Part shown: positions 25,703-32,229 of the stretch, one piece after another
How the letters are laid out: each line of letters begins with the position of its first letter
Position numbering within the stretch: the first letter of the stretch is position 1
DNA from: CAYJIL01 sp964370235
GTDB lineage: Bacteria; Bacteroidota; Bacteroidia; Bacteroidales; Rikenellaceae
Length of the DNA: 32,229 bases
Reading direction: 5' to 3'
Assembly: GCA_964370235.1 (NCBI GenBank)
Contig: CAYJIL010000016.1
Location: forward strand, 1 to 32,229
The notes under the pieces: generated by a model
Database searches by the model: none
What the model was told of the DNA's origin: nothing
Seen by the model: the letters and a program-made list of their open reading frames with translations, nothing else
Position numbers and translations under genes: made by a program

Positions 25703-26773
25703 TTATTGTAGCAGGTCTCGACCCCAAACTTTTAGCTTAGTATTAGAGCCTGTAAAAAAGTTTTCGATAGTAATCTCAACATCTTGGCTAGGCATTGTAT
25801 ATCCTATTGTTGTGCGTGGAGCAATCTCAATTAGTTGGTTGTTGCAAGTGGCAATAATAGGTATATCGCATGTGTTTGTAACCTCGACACGTGACGCTGT
25901 TACCTGCTTAACCTCTAGCGCTGCAAGTAGTATCTTCTTAAGAAGAATTACATCACCTGCTATTTGGTTGTTGAACACGGCTACACTCATTCCGCTATCT
26001 AATGCCTTGCGTACTCCGCTTAGGCTCTTCGACTCGGCAAATAGTAGCGTGTATGGTGGAGTCTCATTACCATACTCAATAGCTATTGGCTGGTGAGTAT
26101 CGGTGTTCGAGAGAAACGTTAGATTATATTTGTTACACCAATCAAAAGCCTTTGGATAGTATGTGTACATGTTCACTACTTCGATACCTTTAACCAAGCC
26201 TTCGGCAATAAGCTCCTCGTGAACGGGGTATAAATCACACTTATTGTCTGGCCAGCCCGGATGGTTCCAAAACACAAACCCACCTTGTCGTACTGCCTCT
26301 TTTACTGCTTCGACTGGGTCGTTGTTAGCAACCTTGTTGGCATCCTTAATAAAGATAGCGTTCATGTGGCCAAATGGTTTGTTTTTTGTTATTTCGGTTC
26401 CTTGAACTACTAGCATGCCCATTTCGTCTCCCATTTTCTTGGCAGCAAGGTATGGGGTATTCAAATCGCCAACTATGTAATCTTTGTATGGTCGATATTC
26501 TATGTGATCGGTAATGGCAATAACATCAAGTCCATTTTGCCATGCCTCTCTAACACGCACCTTTGGGCTAACTTCGCCATCGGAGAATATTGTGTGAACA
26601 TGAAAATCGCCCTTTAGTGGTATTAAACCATCTACCGATGGCATAATAATCTCTTCTCTAATATTCGAGGGGTTTGGGGCGTACTCTTCCCACACATCGC
26701 TATTGCGAGTTTGTGCAATCGTAGTGCTTGCATACAGGGCAAACACTGCAAGTAGTAGTGTTGTCTTTTTCAT
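25703..26773 (-). CDS. Secreted PHP-domain phosphoesterase
   Basis: The 356-residue protein has a signal peptide (cleavage near TIA-QTR) and a PHP metal-dependent phosphoesterase domain at about 50-275. Metal ligands of the family are all visible: DFHVHT with His58 and His60, Asp65, ITDH with Asp89/His90, GTEIT with Glu127, His136, NHPGW with His171, and NTDTH with Asp225 and His227. A beta-rich region of about 80 residues ends the protein. It resembles the secreted Sb-PDE-like group in Bacteroidetes, but the natural substrate (a phosphoester in the periplasm) is unknown. It is convergent with ftsZ. A 109-base gap with an inverted repeat separates it from ispF, and no -7 consensus is seen in front of it. 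Confidence 0.88.
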   Translation of the reverse strand: MKKTTLLLAVFALYASTTIAQTRNSDVWEEYAPNPSNIREEIIMPSVDGLIPLKGDFHVHTIFSDGEVSPKVRVREAWQNGLDVIAITDHIEYRPYKDYIVGDLNTPYLAAKKMGDEMGMLVVQGTEITKNKPFGHMNAIFIKDANKVANNDPVEAVKEAVRQGGFVFWNHPGWPDNKCDLYPVHEELIAEGLVKGIEVVNMYTYYPKAFDWCNKYNLTFLSNTDTHQPIAIEYGNETPPYTLLFAESKSLSGVRKALDSGMSVAVFNNQIAGDVILLKKILLAALEVKQVTASRVEVTNTCDIPIIATCNNQLIEIAPRTTIGYTMPSQDVEITIENFFTGSNTKLKVWGRDLLQ

Positions 26774-26828
26774 TGTAGTAAGTTTAGGTGTTAGTATATT
26801 AAGTTTTTGGTTATATCTATTATTTTTT

Positions 26829-26868
26829 ACCCACTCACTCCATACATATATATGGCATGTGAGTGGGT
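26829..26868. repeat. Inverted repeat between ispF and the PHP gene
   Basis: ACCCACTCAC (26829-26838) and GTGAGTGGGT (26859-26868) form a perfect 10-bp stem, and CCATA/TATGG (26840-26844, 26851-26855) can pair inside. It starts 15 bases after the ispF stop. On the minus strand it is followed by As, not Ts, so it is not a standard intrinsic terminator for ispF; it may be an RNA-stabilising hairpin or a protein site. Confidence 0.5.
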
Positions 26869-26882
26869 GAGCGTAATTTGTT

Positions 26883-27377
26883 CTATTTATAAAAACTTTC
26901 GTGGTAGAGTAGTACCGTTGCCGATGCTTCGACCCCCTCTTCGTTGCCTACATACCCAAGCTTTTCGCCCGTTGTTGCCTTAATCGAAACATCCTCTACT
27001 TCGACCTCTAGCAACGAGGCTATCTCTTTTTGCATTGCTCCTATATATGGTGCAACCTTAGGGCGCTCGAGTAGCAACATCATGTCTGCATTACCAACAC
27101 TGTAACCTCGCTCTTTTACCAAATACAAGCAATTTTGTAGTAGCTTGCGGCTATCGATTCCTCTGTATGCAGGGTCGGTGTCGGGAAAGTGCTTGCCAAT
27201 ATCGCCCAGAGCAAGTGCCCCTAGCAGTGCATCGCACAAGGCGTGTAGTAATACATCGCCATCGGAGTGTGCAACTTCGCCTTTTGTGTGTGGTATCTTA
27301 ATACCGCCAATTGTGAGCTCTAGCCCATCAGCTAGACGATGTATATCTAGCCCATATCCTACTCTTATTGGTTTCAT
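26883..27377 (-). CDS. ispF: 2-C-methyl-D-erythritol 2,4-cyclodiphosphate synthase
   Basis: IspF carries out the ring-closing step of the non-mevalonate isoprenoid pathway in the cytoplasm. The 164-residue protein is full length, with the metal ligands GYGLDIHRL (Asp11, His13) and His45 after AHSDGD, plus HFPDTD and ATTGEKLGYVG. It starts 12 bases after the stop of the LysM glucosaminidase gene and is probably in the same transcript. Isoprenoids include the undecaprenyl carrier used by MraY and MurG nearby, but the neighbourhood may be chance. Confidence 0.97.
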   Translation of the reverse strand: MKPIRVGYGLDIHRLADGLELTIGGIKIPHTKGEVAHSDGDVLLHALCDALLGALALGDIGKHFPDTDPAYRGIDSRKLLQNCLYLVKERGYSVGNADMMLLLERPKVAPYIGAMQKEIASLLEVEVEDVSIKATTGEKLGYVGNEEGVEASATVLLYHESFYK

Positions 27378-27389
27378 GCTTGCAATGTT

Positions 27390-28445
27390 TTATCTTAGAC
27401 GTAGACGCTGCCCCATTTTAATGGTGTAGTTAGTATCAAAGTTATTTAGGTCGGCTAGGTTCTCTATCTTTACACCATATAGCTGCGACACATAGTGTAG
27501 AGTTTGACCTCTACCCACGCTGTGTGAGATGTGACCATTAGCCGCTTTGCTCTTTTTGGCAGCTACATATATAATTGTGCCCTCTTCGATTTGTGATGGC
27601 TCATAGCTCATTTGATTGAAGTTCATGAGTGCCTTTTTGCTTTTGCCAGTGCGTGCAGCAAGTGAGTCGAAGTTGTCGCCTTTTTGTGCAATGACAAATG
27701 CTACATTGTTGTTGCGGTATATTGTTGTTGGCTTAACTTTGTAAATTGCAAAATCGCTAGGCAGAGCCTTTGCGCCCGAATAGCTCTTTGGCTTTGCACT
27801 TTGTGTCGTTGTAGTGTTCTCTTCTGGCTTTGGTTGCTGAGCAGGTGCCGCTATTGCAACCACCTTTACTGCTGTGCTCTCTTGGGCTTTGGGTGCCTCT
27901 TGCTCGGCTGGCTCTTCGCTCTTGCCCACATCGCCACCTAGATCTAGGTTGTGTAGCTCATAAGTTTCGATTACACGTATTAGCATATCGGCGTATGCAG
28001 GGTTTGTTGCGTAACCTGCACTTTTTAACCCTTTTGCCCACGATTTATAATCGGTAATATCGTAATCGAAAAGTGCATCATATCTAGCCGACGAAGATAG
28101 GAATTCGCTATGGTCGATATATGATTGGTGTGAACTAGGGTATTTTCTAAAGCACTCACCCTTTGCGTCGTCATCGTGTGAGATGGTTTCGCCTCGCCAT
28201 GTGCTCTTACACTTAATTCCAAAGTGGTTGTTTGCCTCTTTTGCAAGTCGTGAATCGCCAGCATCAGACTCTACAAGCCCTTGTGCTAGCTTAATGCTTG
28301 CAGGAATGCCGTAGTCTCTCATGCAATCAACAGCCAGTTGTTTATATTCGTTAATATATTTGCGGTATCGCTCCTGAGTTGTTTGCGAGTAAAGAAGTGT
28401 TGGCACAAGCATTAGAGTTGCCAATAGTGATAGTAATTTAGTCAT
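27390..28445 (-). CDS. Secreted N-acetylglucosaminidase (GH73-like) with two LysM domains
   Basis: This 351-residue peptidoglycan hydrolase has a signal peptide (cleavage near LYS-QTT) and a catalytic domain of the mannosyl-glycoprotein endo-beta-N-acetylglucosaminidase type at about 25-165. Glu59 in GLVESDAG is the likely acid, and HFGIKCK and YADMLIRVI are family segments. A low-complexity linker rich in Pro, Ala, Gln and Thr (about 175-225) leads to two LysM modules, near 250-295 and 307-351, which bind glycan chains. It probably cuts peptidoglycan in the periplasm during growth or division. Its own -7 motif lies upstream and ispF follows after 12 bases. Confidence 0.93.
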   Translation of the reverse strand: MTKLLSLLATLMLVPTLLYSQTTQERYRKYINEYKQLAVDCMRDYGIPASIKLAQGLVESDAGDSRLAKEANNHFGIKCKSTWRGETISHDDDAKGECFRKYPSSHQSYIDHSEFLSSSARYDALFDYDITDYKSWAKGLKSAGYATNPAYADMLIRVIETYELHNLDLGGDVGKSEEPAEQEAPKAQESTAVKVVAIAAPAQQPKPEENTTTTQSAKPKSYSGAKALPSDFAIYKVKPTTIYRNNNVAFVIAQKGDNFDSLAARTGKSKKALMNFNQMSYEPSQIEEGTIIYVAAKKSKAANGHISHSVGRGQTLHYVSQLYGVKIENLADLNNFDTNYTIKMGQRLRLR

Positions 28446-28520
28446 AGCTGTTTGTTATTTATTTCTTTAATATTCAGTATTTTATGTAAAGTGCTTGCGC
28501 ACAGTTGTGTTTAAACCAAA

Positions 28521-28528
28521 CAAATGTA
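28521..28528 (-). promoter_or_regulatory. -7 promoter motif for the LysM glucosaminidase-ispF transcript
   Basis: On the minus strand TACATTTG matches TAnnTTTG exactly and lies about 75 bases ahead of the ATG. No clear -33 TTTG is seen. The opposite promoter lies about 110 bases away in the same divergent gap. Confidence 0.45.
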
Positions 28529-28617
28529 CTAAATATATATCTTTTTTAGAATAGTTTATGTAATATTTTGATAATAATTGAGATAATAATAACAAATTTT
28601 AAAATAGATGGCAATAA

Positions 28618-28648
28618 TTTTTATAATTAAAATTAAGTAATATCTTTG
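28618..28648 (+). promoter_or_regulatory. Promoter of the DUF4254-GT9-recQ genes
   Basis: TATCTTTG at 28641-28648 matches the -7 consensus exactly. TTTT at 28618-28621 lies 19 bases upstream in the -33 position. The surrounding 28560-28640 is very AT-rich. The ATG of the DUF4254 gene is 29 bases downstream. Confidence 0.65.
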
Positions 28649-28676
28649 TACATAAATAATATTAAACTTTTTGAGT

Positions 28677-29282
28677 ATGAAATTTTCGGCTCTTTGTAAT
28701 AAAATCTTTGGTGAGGTAGTTGAGAACTACCACAAAACTGACGATGTAGATGCTTCATCTAACAATCCTTATGATGCAGGTTCGCTAGAGAGCCTACTAT
28801 ATGCTAAGTGTTGGATTGATGCTGTGCAGTGGCACCTTGAGGACATTATTCGTAACCCTCAAATTGAGCCAGTAGAGGCACTTGCAATTAAGCGAAGAAT
28901 AGATAGCTCTAACCAAGATCGTACCGACATGGTTGAGTATATAGACTCATACTTTTTGCAAAAATATAGCGATGTGACTCCAGTGCAAAACGCACGCCTA
29001 AATACAGAATCTCCTGCATGGGCAGTCGATCGCCTTTCGATTCTTGCACTAAAAATATACCATATGGCAGCCGAGGTGTCTCGCCCAGATGCTAGTGCCG
29101 AGCACAAAAGCACCTGCCAAGGTAAACTAGATATTCTGCTAACACAAAATGTAGACCTATCAAATGCAATTGAAGAGCTTATCGAAGATATTGCATCTGG
29201 TGCTAAATACATGAAAGTATATAAGCAGATGAAGATGTATAACGATCCATCTCTAAACCCTGTACTATACGCAAAGGGGTAA
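28677..29282 (+). CDS. DUF4254 protein
   Basis: This 201-residue, mostly alpha-helical soluble protein matches the Bacteroidetes DUF4254 family as I recall it. Features include SLESLLYAKCWIDAVQWHLED near residues 36-57, SNQDRTDMVEYID near 77-89, and a C-terminal VYKQMKMYNDPSLNPVLY segment. No signal peptide, membrane segment or known catalytic motif is seen. I chose the ATG at 28677, not the TTG two codons earlier. It lies eight bases ahead of the GT9 gene, and this pairing suggests a link to LPS core assembly, but its biochemical role is unknown. Confidence 0.85.
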   Translation: MKFSALCNKIFGEVVENYHKTDDVDASSNNPYDAGSLESLLYAKCWIDAVQWHLEDIIRNPQIEPVEALAIKRRIDSSNQDRTDMVEYIDSYFLQKYSDVTPVQNARLNTESPAWAVDRLSILALKIYHMAAEVSRPDASAEHKSTCQGKLDILLTQNVDLSNAIEELIEDIASGAKYMKVYKQMKMYNDPSLNPVLYAKG

Positions 29283-29290
29283 CAAGAGCT

Positions 29291-30331
29291 ATGAAAAATG
29301 TTGAGCAACAAAAAAATATAGTTGTAGCAAGGTTGTCGGCAATGGGCGATGTTGCTATGACTGTGCCTGTTATAGTTGCGCTTGTCGAGCAAAATCCATC
29401 GGTGAAAGTGACAATGTTAACAACACCTTTTCATGCCAATTTTTTTAAGGATATACCTTCGCTAGATATATGCGTAGTTGATTTAAAGTCGAAACACAAA
29501 TCCCTATGGGGTGTGTTTCGGCTATTTTTGCATCTGGTTAGGCGCAAGCGTTATAGCATGTTCATCGATTTGCACGATGTTATTCGAACCAAATTTTTAC
29601 GTAAGCTATACCGTCTTATAGGCACACCAGTATATGTAATCGACAAAGGAAGGCACGAAAAAGAGCTGTTGACTCAGCAAGGCGACCAAAAACGACTAGT
29701 GCCCCTAAAGAGCACAATAGAGCGTTATGCCGACACATTTCGTGCAGCAGGTTTTAATTTGACTTTGGCAGAATCGAAGCCCAAGCAAAACCGTCCACTT
29801 CCGGCATCAATAAAAGCAAAATTCCCTCACAAAGATTGTTTGTGGGTGGGCTTAGCACCTTTTGCTCAGCATTTGGGTAAGATATATCCCATACACCTTT
29901 TGATTGACCTGTTGTCAAAGATTGAGGCACGTGGTCAAAAAGTAAATATATTCTTGTTTGGTGGAGGCACTCGCGAGAGAGATATTACCGAGAGTCTCGA
30001 ACGACAATTCTCTTTTTGCCATTCGGTAGTTGGGCGTCTATCAATACACGAAGAGCTAGATCTAATCGCAAATCTAGATAGCATGGTGTCAATGGACTCA
30101 TCGGCAATGCACCTATCCTCAATTGTGGGAACTCGTGTAATTTCGGTGTGGGGGGCAACCCATCACTATGCAGGCTTTTTGGGTTATGGACAAAGCCCCG
30201 ACGATATTGTATCTGTCGATTTGGCTTGTCGTCCTTGTTCTATTTATGGCAATAAACCGTGCTACAAAAATAACTATGAATGCCTTTTTGGCATTAAATC
30301 CGAATCGGTAATCGAAAAGATATTTAACTAG
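29291..30331 (+). CDS. GT9 glycosyltransferase, heptosyltransferase-like
   Basis: The 346-residue protein belongs to family GT9, whose members add heptose to the LPS inner core on the cytoplasmic side of the inner membrane. The N-terminal ARLSAMGDVAMTVPV (13-27), GLAPFAQHLGKIYP (187-200, with Lys197), FLFGGGTRERD and MDSSAMHLSSIVGT (268-281, with Asp269) are family motifs, and the closing region has the usual four-cysteine pattern ACRPC...C...C. Donor and acceptor cannot be told from sequence. It forms a tight unit with DUF4254 upstream and recQ 12 bases downstream. Confidence 0.92.
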   Translation: MKNVEQQKNIVVARLSAMGDVAMTVPVIVALVEQNPSVKVTMLTTPFHANFFKDIPSLDICVVDLKSKHKSLWGVFRLFLHLVRRKRYSMFIDLHDVIRTKFLRKLYRLIGTPVYVIDKGRHEKELLTQQGDQKRLVPLKSTIERYADTFRAAGFNLTLAESKPKQNRPLPASIKAKFPHKDCLWVGLAPFAQHLGKIYPIHLLIDLLSKIEARGQKVNIFLFGGGTRERDITESLERQFSFCHSVVGRLSIHEELDLIANLDSMVSMDSSAMHLSSIVGTRVISVWGATHHYAGFLGYGQSPDDIVSVDLACRPCSIYGNKPCYKNNYECLFGIKSESVIEKIFN

Positions 30332-30343
30332 ACGTTATATCCT

Positions 30344-32229
30344 ATGGCATTGGCGGCAACAACTCCCGAGCAGATCCTCGCCAAGTACTGGGGATATGAC
30401 TCGTTTCGTCCTACTCAACGAGAGATCATCGAAGATATTCTTGCTGGGAAGGATACTCTTGTGCTTATGCCAACGGGTGGAGGTAAAAGTATTACCTATC
30501 AAGTTCCTGCATTAGCAAAAAAAGGCATTTGCATTGTAATAACTCCGCTCATTTCGCTTATGGTCGACCAAGTAAATAGGCTAAAGCAAATGAATATTGG
30601 AGCGTTAGCCATGCATGCAGGCATGAGTGCTCGTGAACTAGATATAACATTTGATAATGCAGTATATGGCGATTACAAATTCTTGTACGTATCGCCCGAA
30701 CGTGTTGCTACCAAGCTTTTTCAGGAGCGGTTTCGCCGCATGAATGTGTCGTTTATTGCCGTAGACGAAGCACACTGTATTTCGCAATGGGGTTACGATT
30801 TTCGCCCTTCATACCTACACATAGCAAAGCTTAGAGAGCATGCACCCGATGTAACGGTGTTGGCGGTTACGGCTACTGCTACCCAAGATGTTGCCAACGA
30901 TATTATGCATAGGTTGCTGTTTAGCCGCAAGAATGTTCATCGTACATCGTTCAAGCGTTCAAATCTATCATACATAGTGCGTGAGCGAGAAGACCGAGAC
31001 GAACACCTTTTGCGAGTGATTGAATCGGTGAGTGGTTCGGGTATTGTTTATTGTCGCAAGAGGCTAGAGTGCGAGCGAGTAGCTGCTATGTTGATGGAGC
31101 GTGGCCATAGTGCCGATTTCTATCACGGAGGGCTCGACTACCATCTTCGCTCAGCTAAACAGAGAGACTGGGTTGCCGAAAAAAGCCGAATAGTAGTTGC
31201 TACAAATGCCTTTGGTATGGGTATCGACAAAGCTGCTGTTCGTTTTGTTGTGCATTACGATATGCCCGATAGTATAGAGGCATATTTTCAAGAGGCAGGT
31301 AGAGCAGGTCGTGACGGGCAGGACTCGTTTGCAGTATTGCTTACCAGCGAGGCCGACAGACGTGCTGCACGCCAGCGTATCGATGGTTCATTTCCCACGC
31401 CCGAGCAAATTCGCCACGTGTATAATATGGTGTGTAACTATTTGCAAGTAGCCATTGGCGAGGGGCAAGGTATGCCATTCGACTTTAATATATATGATTT
31501 CTCGATGAAGTTTGGGCTCTTTAGTGGAGTAGTGCGTAGCGCAATAAAGATATTAGAGCTTAATGGTTATATTACACTCACCGAAGATATAGATAACCCT
31601 GCACGCATTATGTTTGTGGTCTCTCGTGAGGAGCTATACCGCATATCGCTAGTGCGTGAAGATTTGGAAGGGTTTATTCGAGCACTGCTGAGGATATATC
31701 CCGGTTTGTTCTCCAACTATGTCGCTATAAGGGTCGACTACATTGCATCGTTGTCGGGTTATACGGCAGATTATGTTAGAGAGGGTTTAAAATCGCTTTC
31801 GCATTTGCGCATCATAAACTATATTCCTGCTCGCCATACTCCTCTTTTGATATTCCACGAAGAGAGGTTGAGTGACGATAACCTTCGTATTTCGCCCGAG
31901 AGCTATACATTTAGGCTCGACAGAGCAAAAAAACGCTATGATAGCATGGAGCAATATGCGCTAGGGCACGAGTGCCGAGCGTTAGAGTTGCGCCGCTATT
32001 TTGGCGAGGAGTGCAGCGACGAGTGTGGTAAGTGCGATGTGTGCCGTGATCGCTCTCAATCGAGCAACCAGCGAGAAAAACTCGTGCGTCAAATTCTGGC
32101 ATTAGTGGGCGATAGAGCAATCGATATAAAAGAACTAGCCGCAAGCTGTGTTGGCGATAGCCAAATAATAATAAAAGTGATTGGCGATTTAATTGCACAA
32201 GGTGTGCTCACCCAAGGGCATGATGGGCT
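30344..32229 (+). CDS. recQ: RecQ-family ATP-dependent DNA helicase, cut by window end
   Basis: An open frame runs from the ATG at 30344 to the window edge, 628 codons without a stop. It encodes a 3'-5' DNA helicase for recombination and repair. Motif 0 FRPTQREII (21-29), Walker A TGGGKS (44-49), DEAHCISQWGYDFRPSY from 141, and QEAGRAGRDG near 317 define a RecQ core. The zinc site follows as Cys544, Cys561, Cys564 and Cys567, with an extra Cys557, in CRALELRRYFGE...CGKCDVC. In E. coli RecQ the gap from the arginine-finger motif to the first zinc Cys is about 60 residues; here it is about 225, and the insert contains a winged-helix-like stretch (FSMKFGLFSGVVRSAIKILE). A second helix-turn-helix-like region starts after the zinc site. 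The true end may be just past the edge; presence of HRDC is unknown. Confidence 0.95.
   Translation, partial: MALAATTPEQILAKYWGYDSFRPTQREIIEDILAGKDTLVLMPTGGGKSITYQVPALAKKGICIVITPLISLMVDQVNRLKQMNIGALAMHAGMSARELDITFDNAVYGDYKFLYVSPERVATKLFQERFRRMNVSFIAVDEAHCISQWGYDFRPSYLHIAKLREHAPDVTVLAVTATATQDVANDIMHRLLFSRKNVHRTSFKRSNLSYIVREREDRDEHLLRVIESVSGSGIVYCRKRLECERVAAMLMERGHSADFYHGGLDYHLRSAKQRDWVAEKSRIVVATNAFGMGIDKAAVRFVVHYDMPDSIEAYFQEAGRAGRDGQDSFAVLLTSEADRRAARQRIDGSFPTPEQIRHVYNMVCNYLQVAIGEGQGMPFDFNIYDFSMKFGLFSGVVRSAIKILELNGYITLTEDIDNPARIMFVVSREELYRISLVREDLEGFIRALLRIYPGLFSNYVAIRVDYIASLSGYTADYVREGLKSLSHLRIINYIPARHTPLLIFHEERLSDDNLRISPESYTFRLDRAKKRYDSMEQYALGHECRALELRRYFGEECSDECGKCDVCRDRSQSSNQREKLVRQILALVGDRAIDIKELAASCVGDSQIIIKVIGDLIAQGVLTQGHDG

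Noticed and set aside
31911..32198. Minus-strand open frame of 95 codons near the right edge.
   Set aside because: It is antisense to the zinc region of the RecQ gene, which carries clear helicase motifs on the plus strand.
1..32229. tRNA, rRNA, CRISPR, insertion sequence, prophage or integration site.
   Set aside because: No cloverleaf-like sequence, regular direct repeats, transposase or integrase was seen; the content is housekeeping and envelope genes throughout.

Overview
The window is about 32 kb of compact, moderately AT-rich chromosome from a member of the Bacteroidota, most likely the order Bacteroidales. The evidence is the Bacteroidetes-type -7 motif TAnnTTTG ahead of several genes, and family variants typical of that phylum: a 191-residue Fe/Mn superoxide dismutase, MraY with a long extracytoplasmic insert, FtsA and FtsZ with long tails, a DksA-like protein with a degenerate zinc finger, and a type 2 (eukaryote-like) isoleucyl-tRNA synthetase. 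GH92 and GH130 enzymes fit a gut glycan user. The genus cannot be fixed from the sequence alone. I see no tRNA, rRNA, insertion sequence, prophage or CRISPR array.

Positions 3-13487 are all on the minus strand. Read in the direction of transcription they are: ileS, a strong terminator, a dksA-like gene, a terminator, a flippase of the MOP superfamily, then an apparent operon of an MFS/AmpG-like permease, a GH130 phosphorylase and a GH92 alpha-mannosidase closed by a strong terminator, then a TonB-dependent receptor with its own promoter motif, and superoxide dismutase. The permease/GH130/GH92 set looks like a short mannoside relay: the secreted GH92 trims alpha-mannose, the permease imports a small beta-mannoside, and the cytoplasmic GH130 phosphorolyses it. 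The closest known model is Man-beta-1,4-GlcNAc from the N-glycan core.

Positions 13668-25620 on the plus strand hold the later part of the division and cell wall (dcw) cluster: murE, mraY, murD, ftsW, murG, murC, ftsQ, ftsA, ftsZ. Genes touch or overlap throughout and the run ends at a bidirectional terminator shared with a convergent gene. The usual front of the cluster (mraZ, rsmH, ftsL, ftsI) is absent; murE has its own promoter motif and lies back to back with ileS. The enzymes make lipid II with meso-diaminopimelate (MurE, MurD, MurC, MraY, MurG), and FtsW, FtsQ, FtsA and FtsZ build the septal machine.

Positions 25703-28445 (minus) hold a secreted PHP-domain phosphoesterase, ispF, and a secreted glucosaminidase with two LysM domains. 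Divergent from them, 28677 to the window end (plus) holds a DUF4254 protein, a GT9 heptosyltransferase-like enzyme and a RecQ-family helicase cut by the window edge. No gene-free stretch exceeds 300 bases. The longest are 13488-13741 (divergent promoters of ileS and murE) and 28446-28676 (divergent promoters of the LysM protein and DUF4254).

No wholly new system is evident. The points most worth a second look are the GIHH version of the HIGH motif in IleRS, the decapitated dcw cluster, the SusCD-free mannoside relay, the zinc-finger-less DksA homologue and the RecQ with about 170 extra residues before its zinc-binding site.
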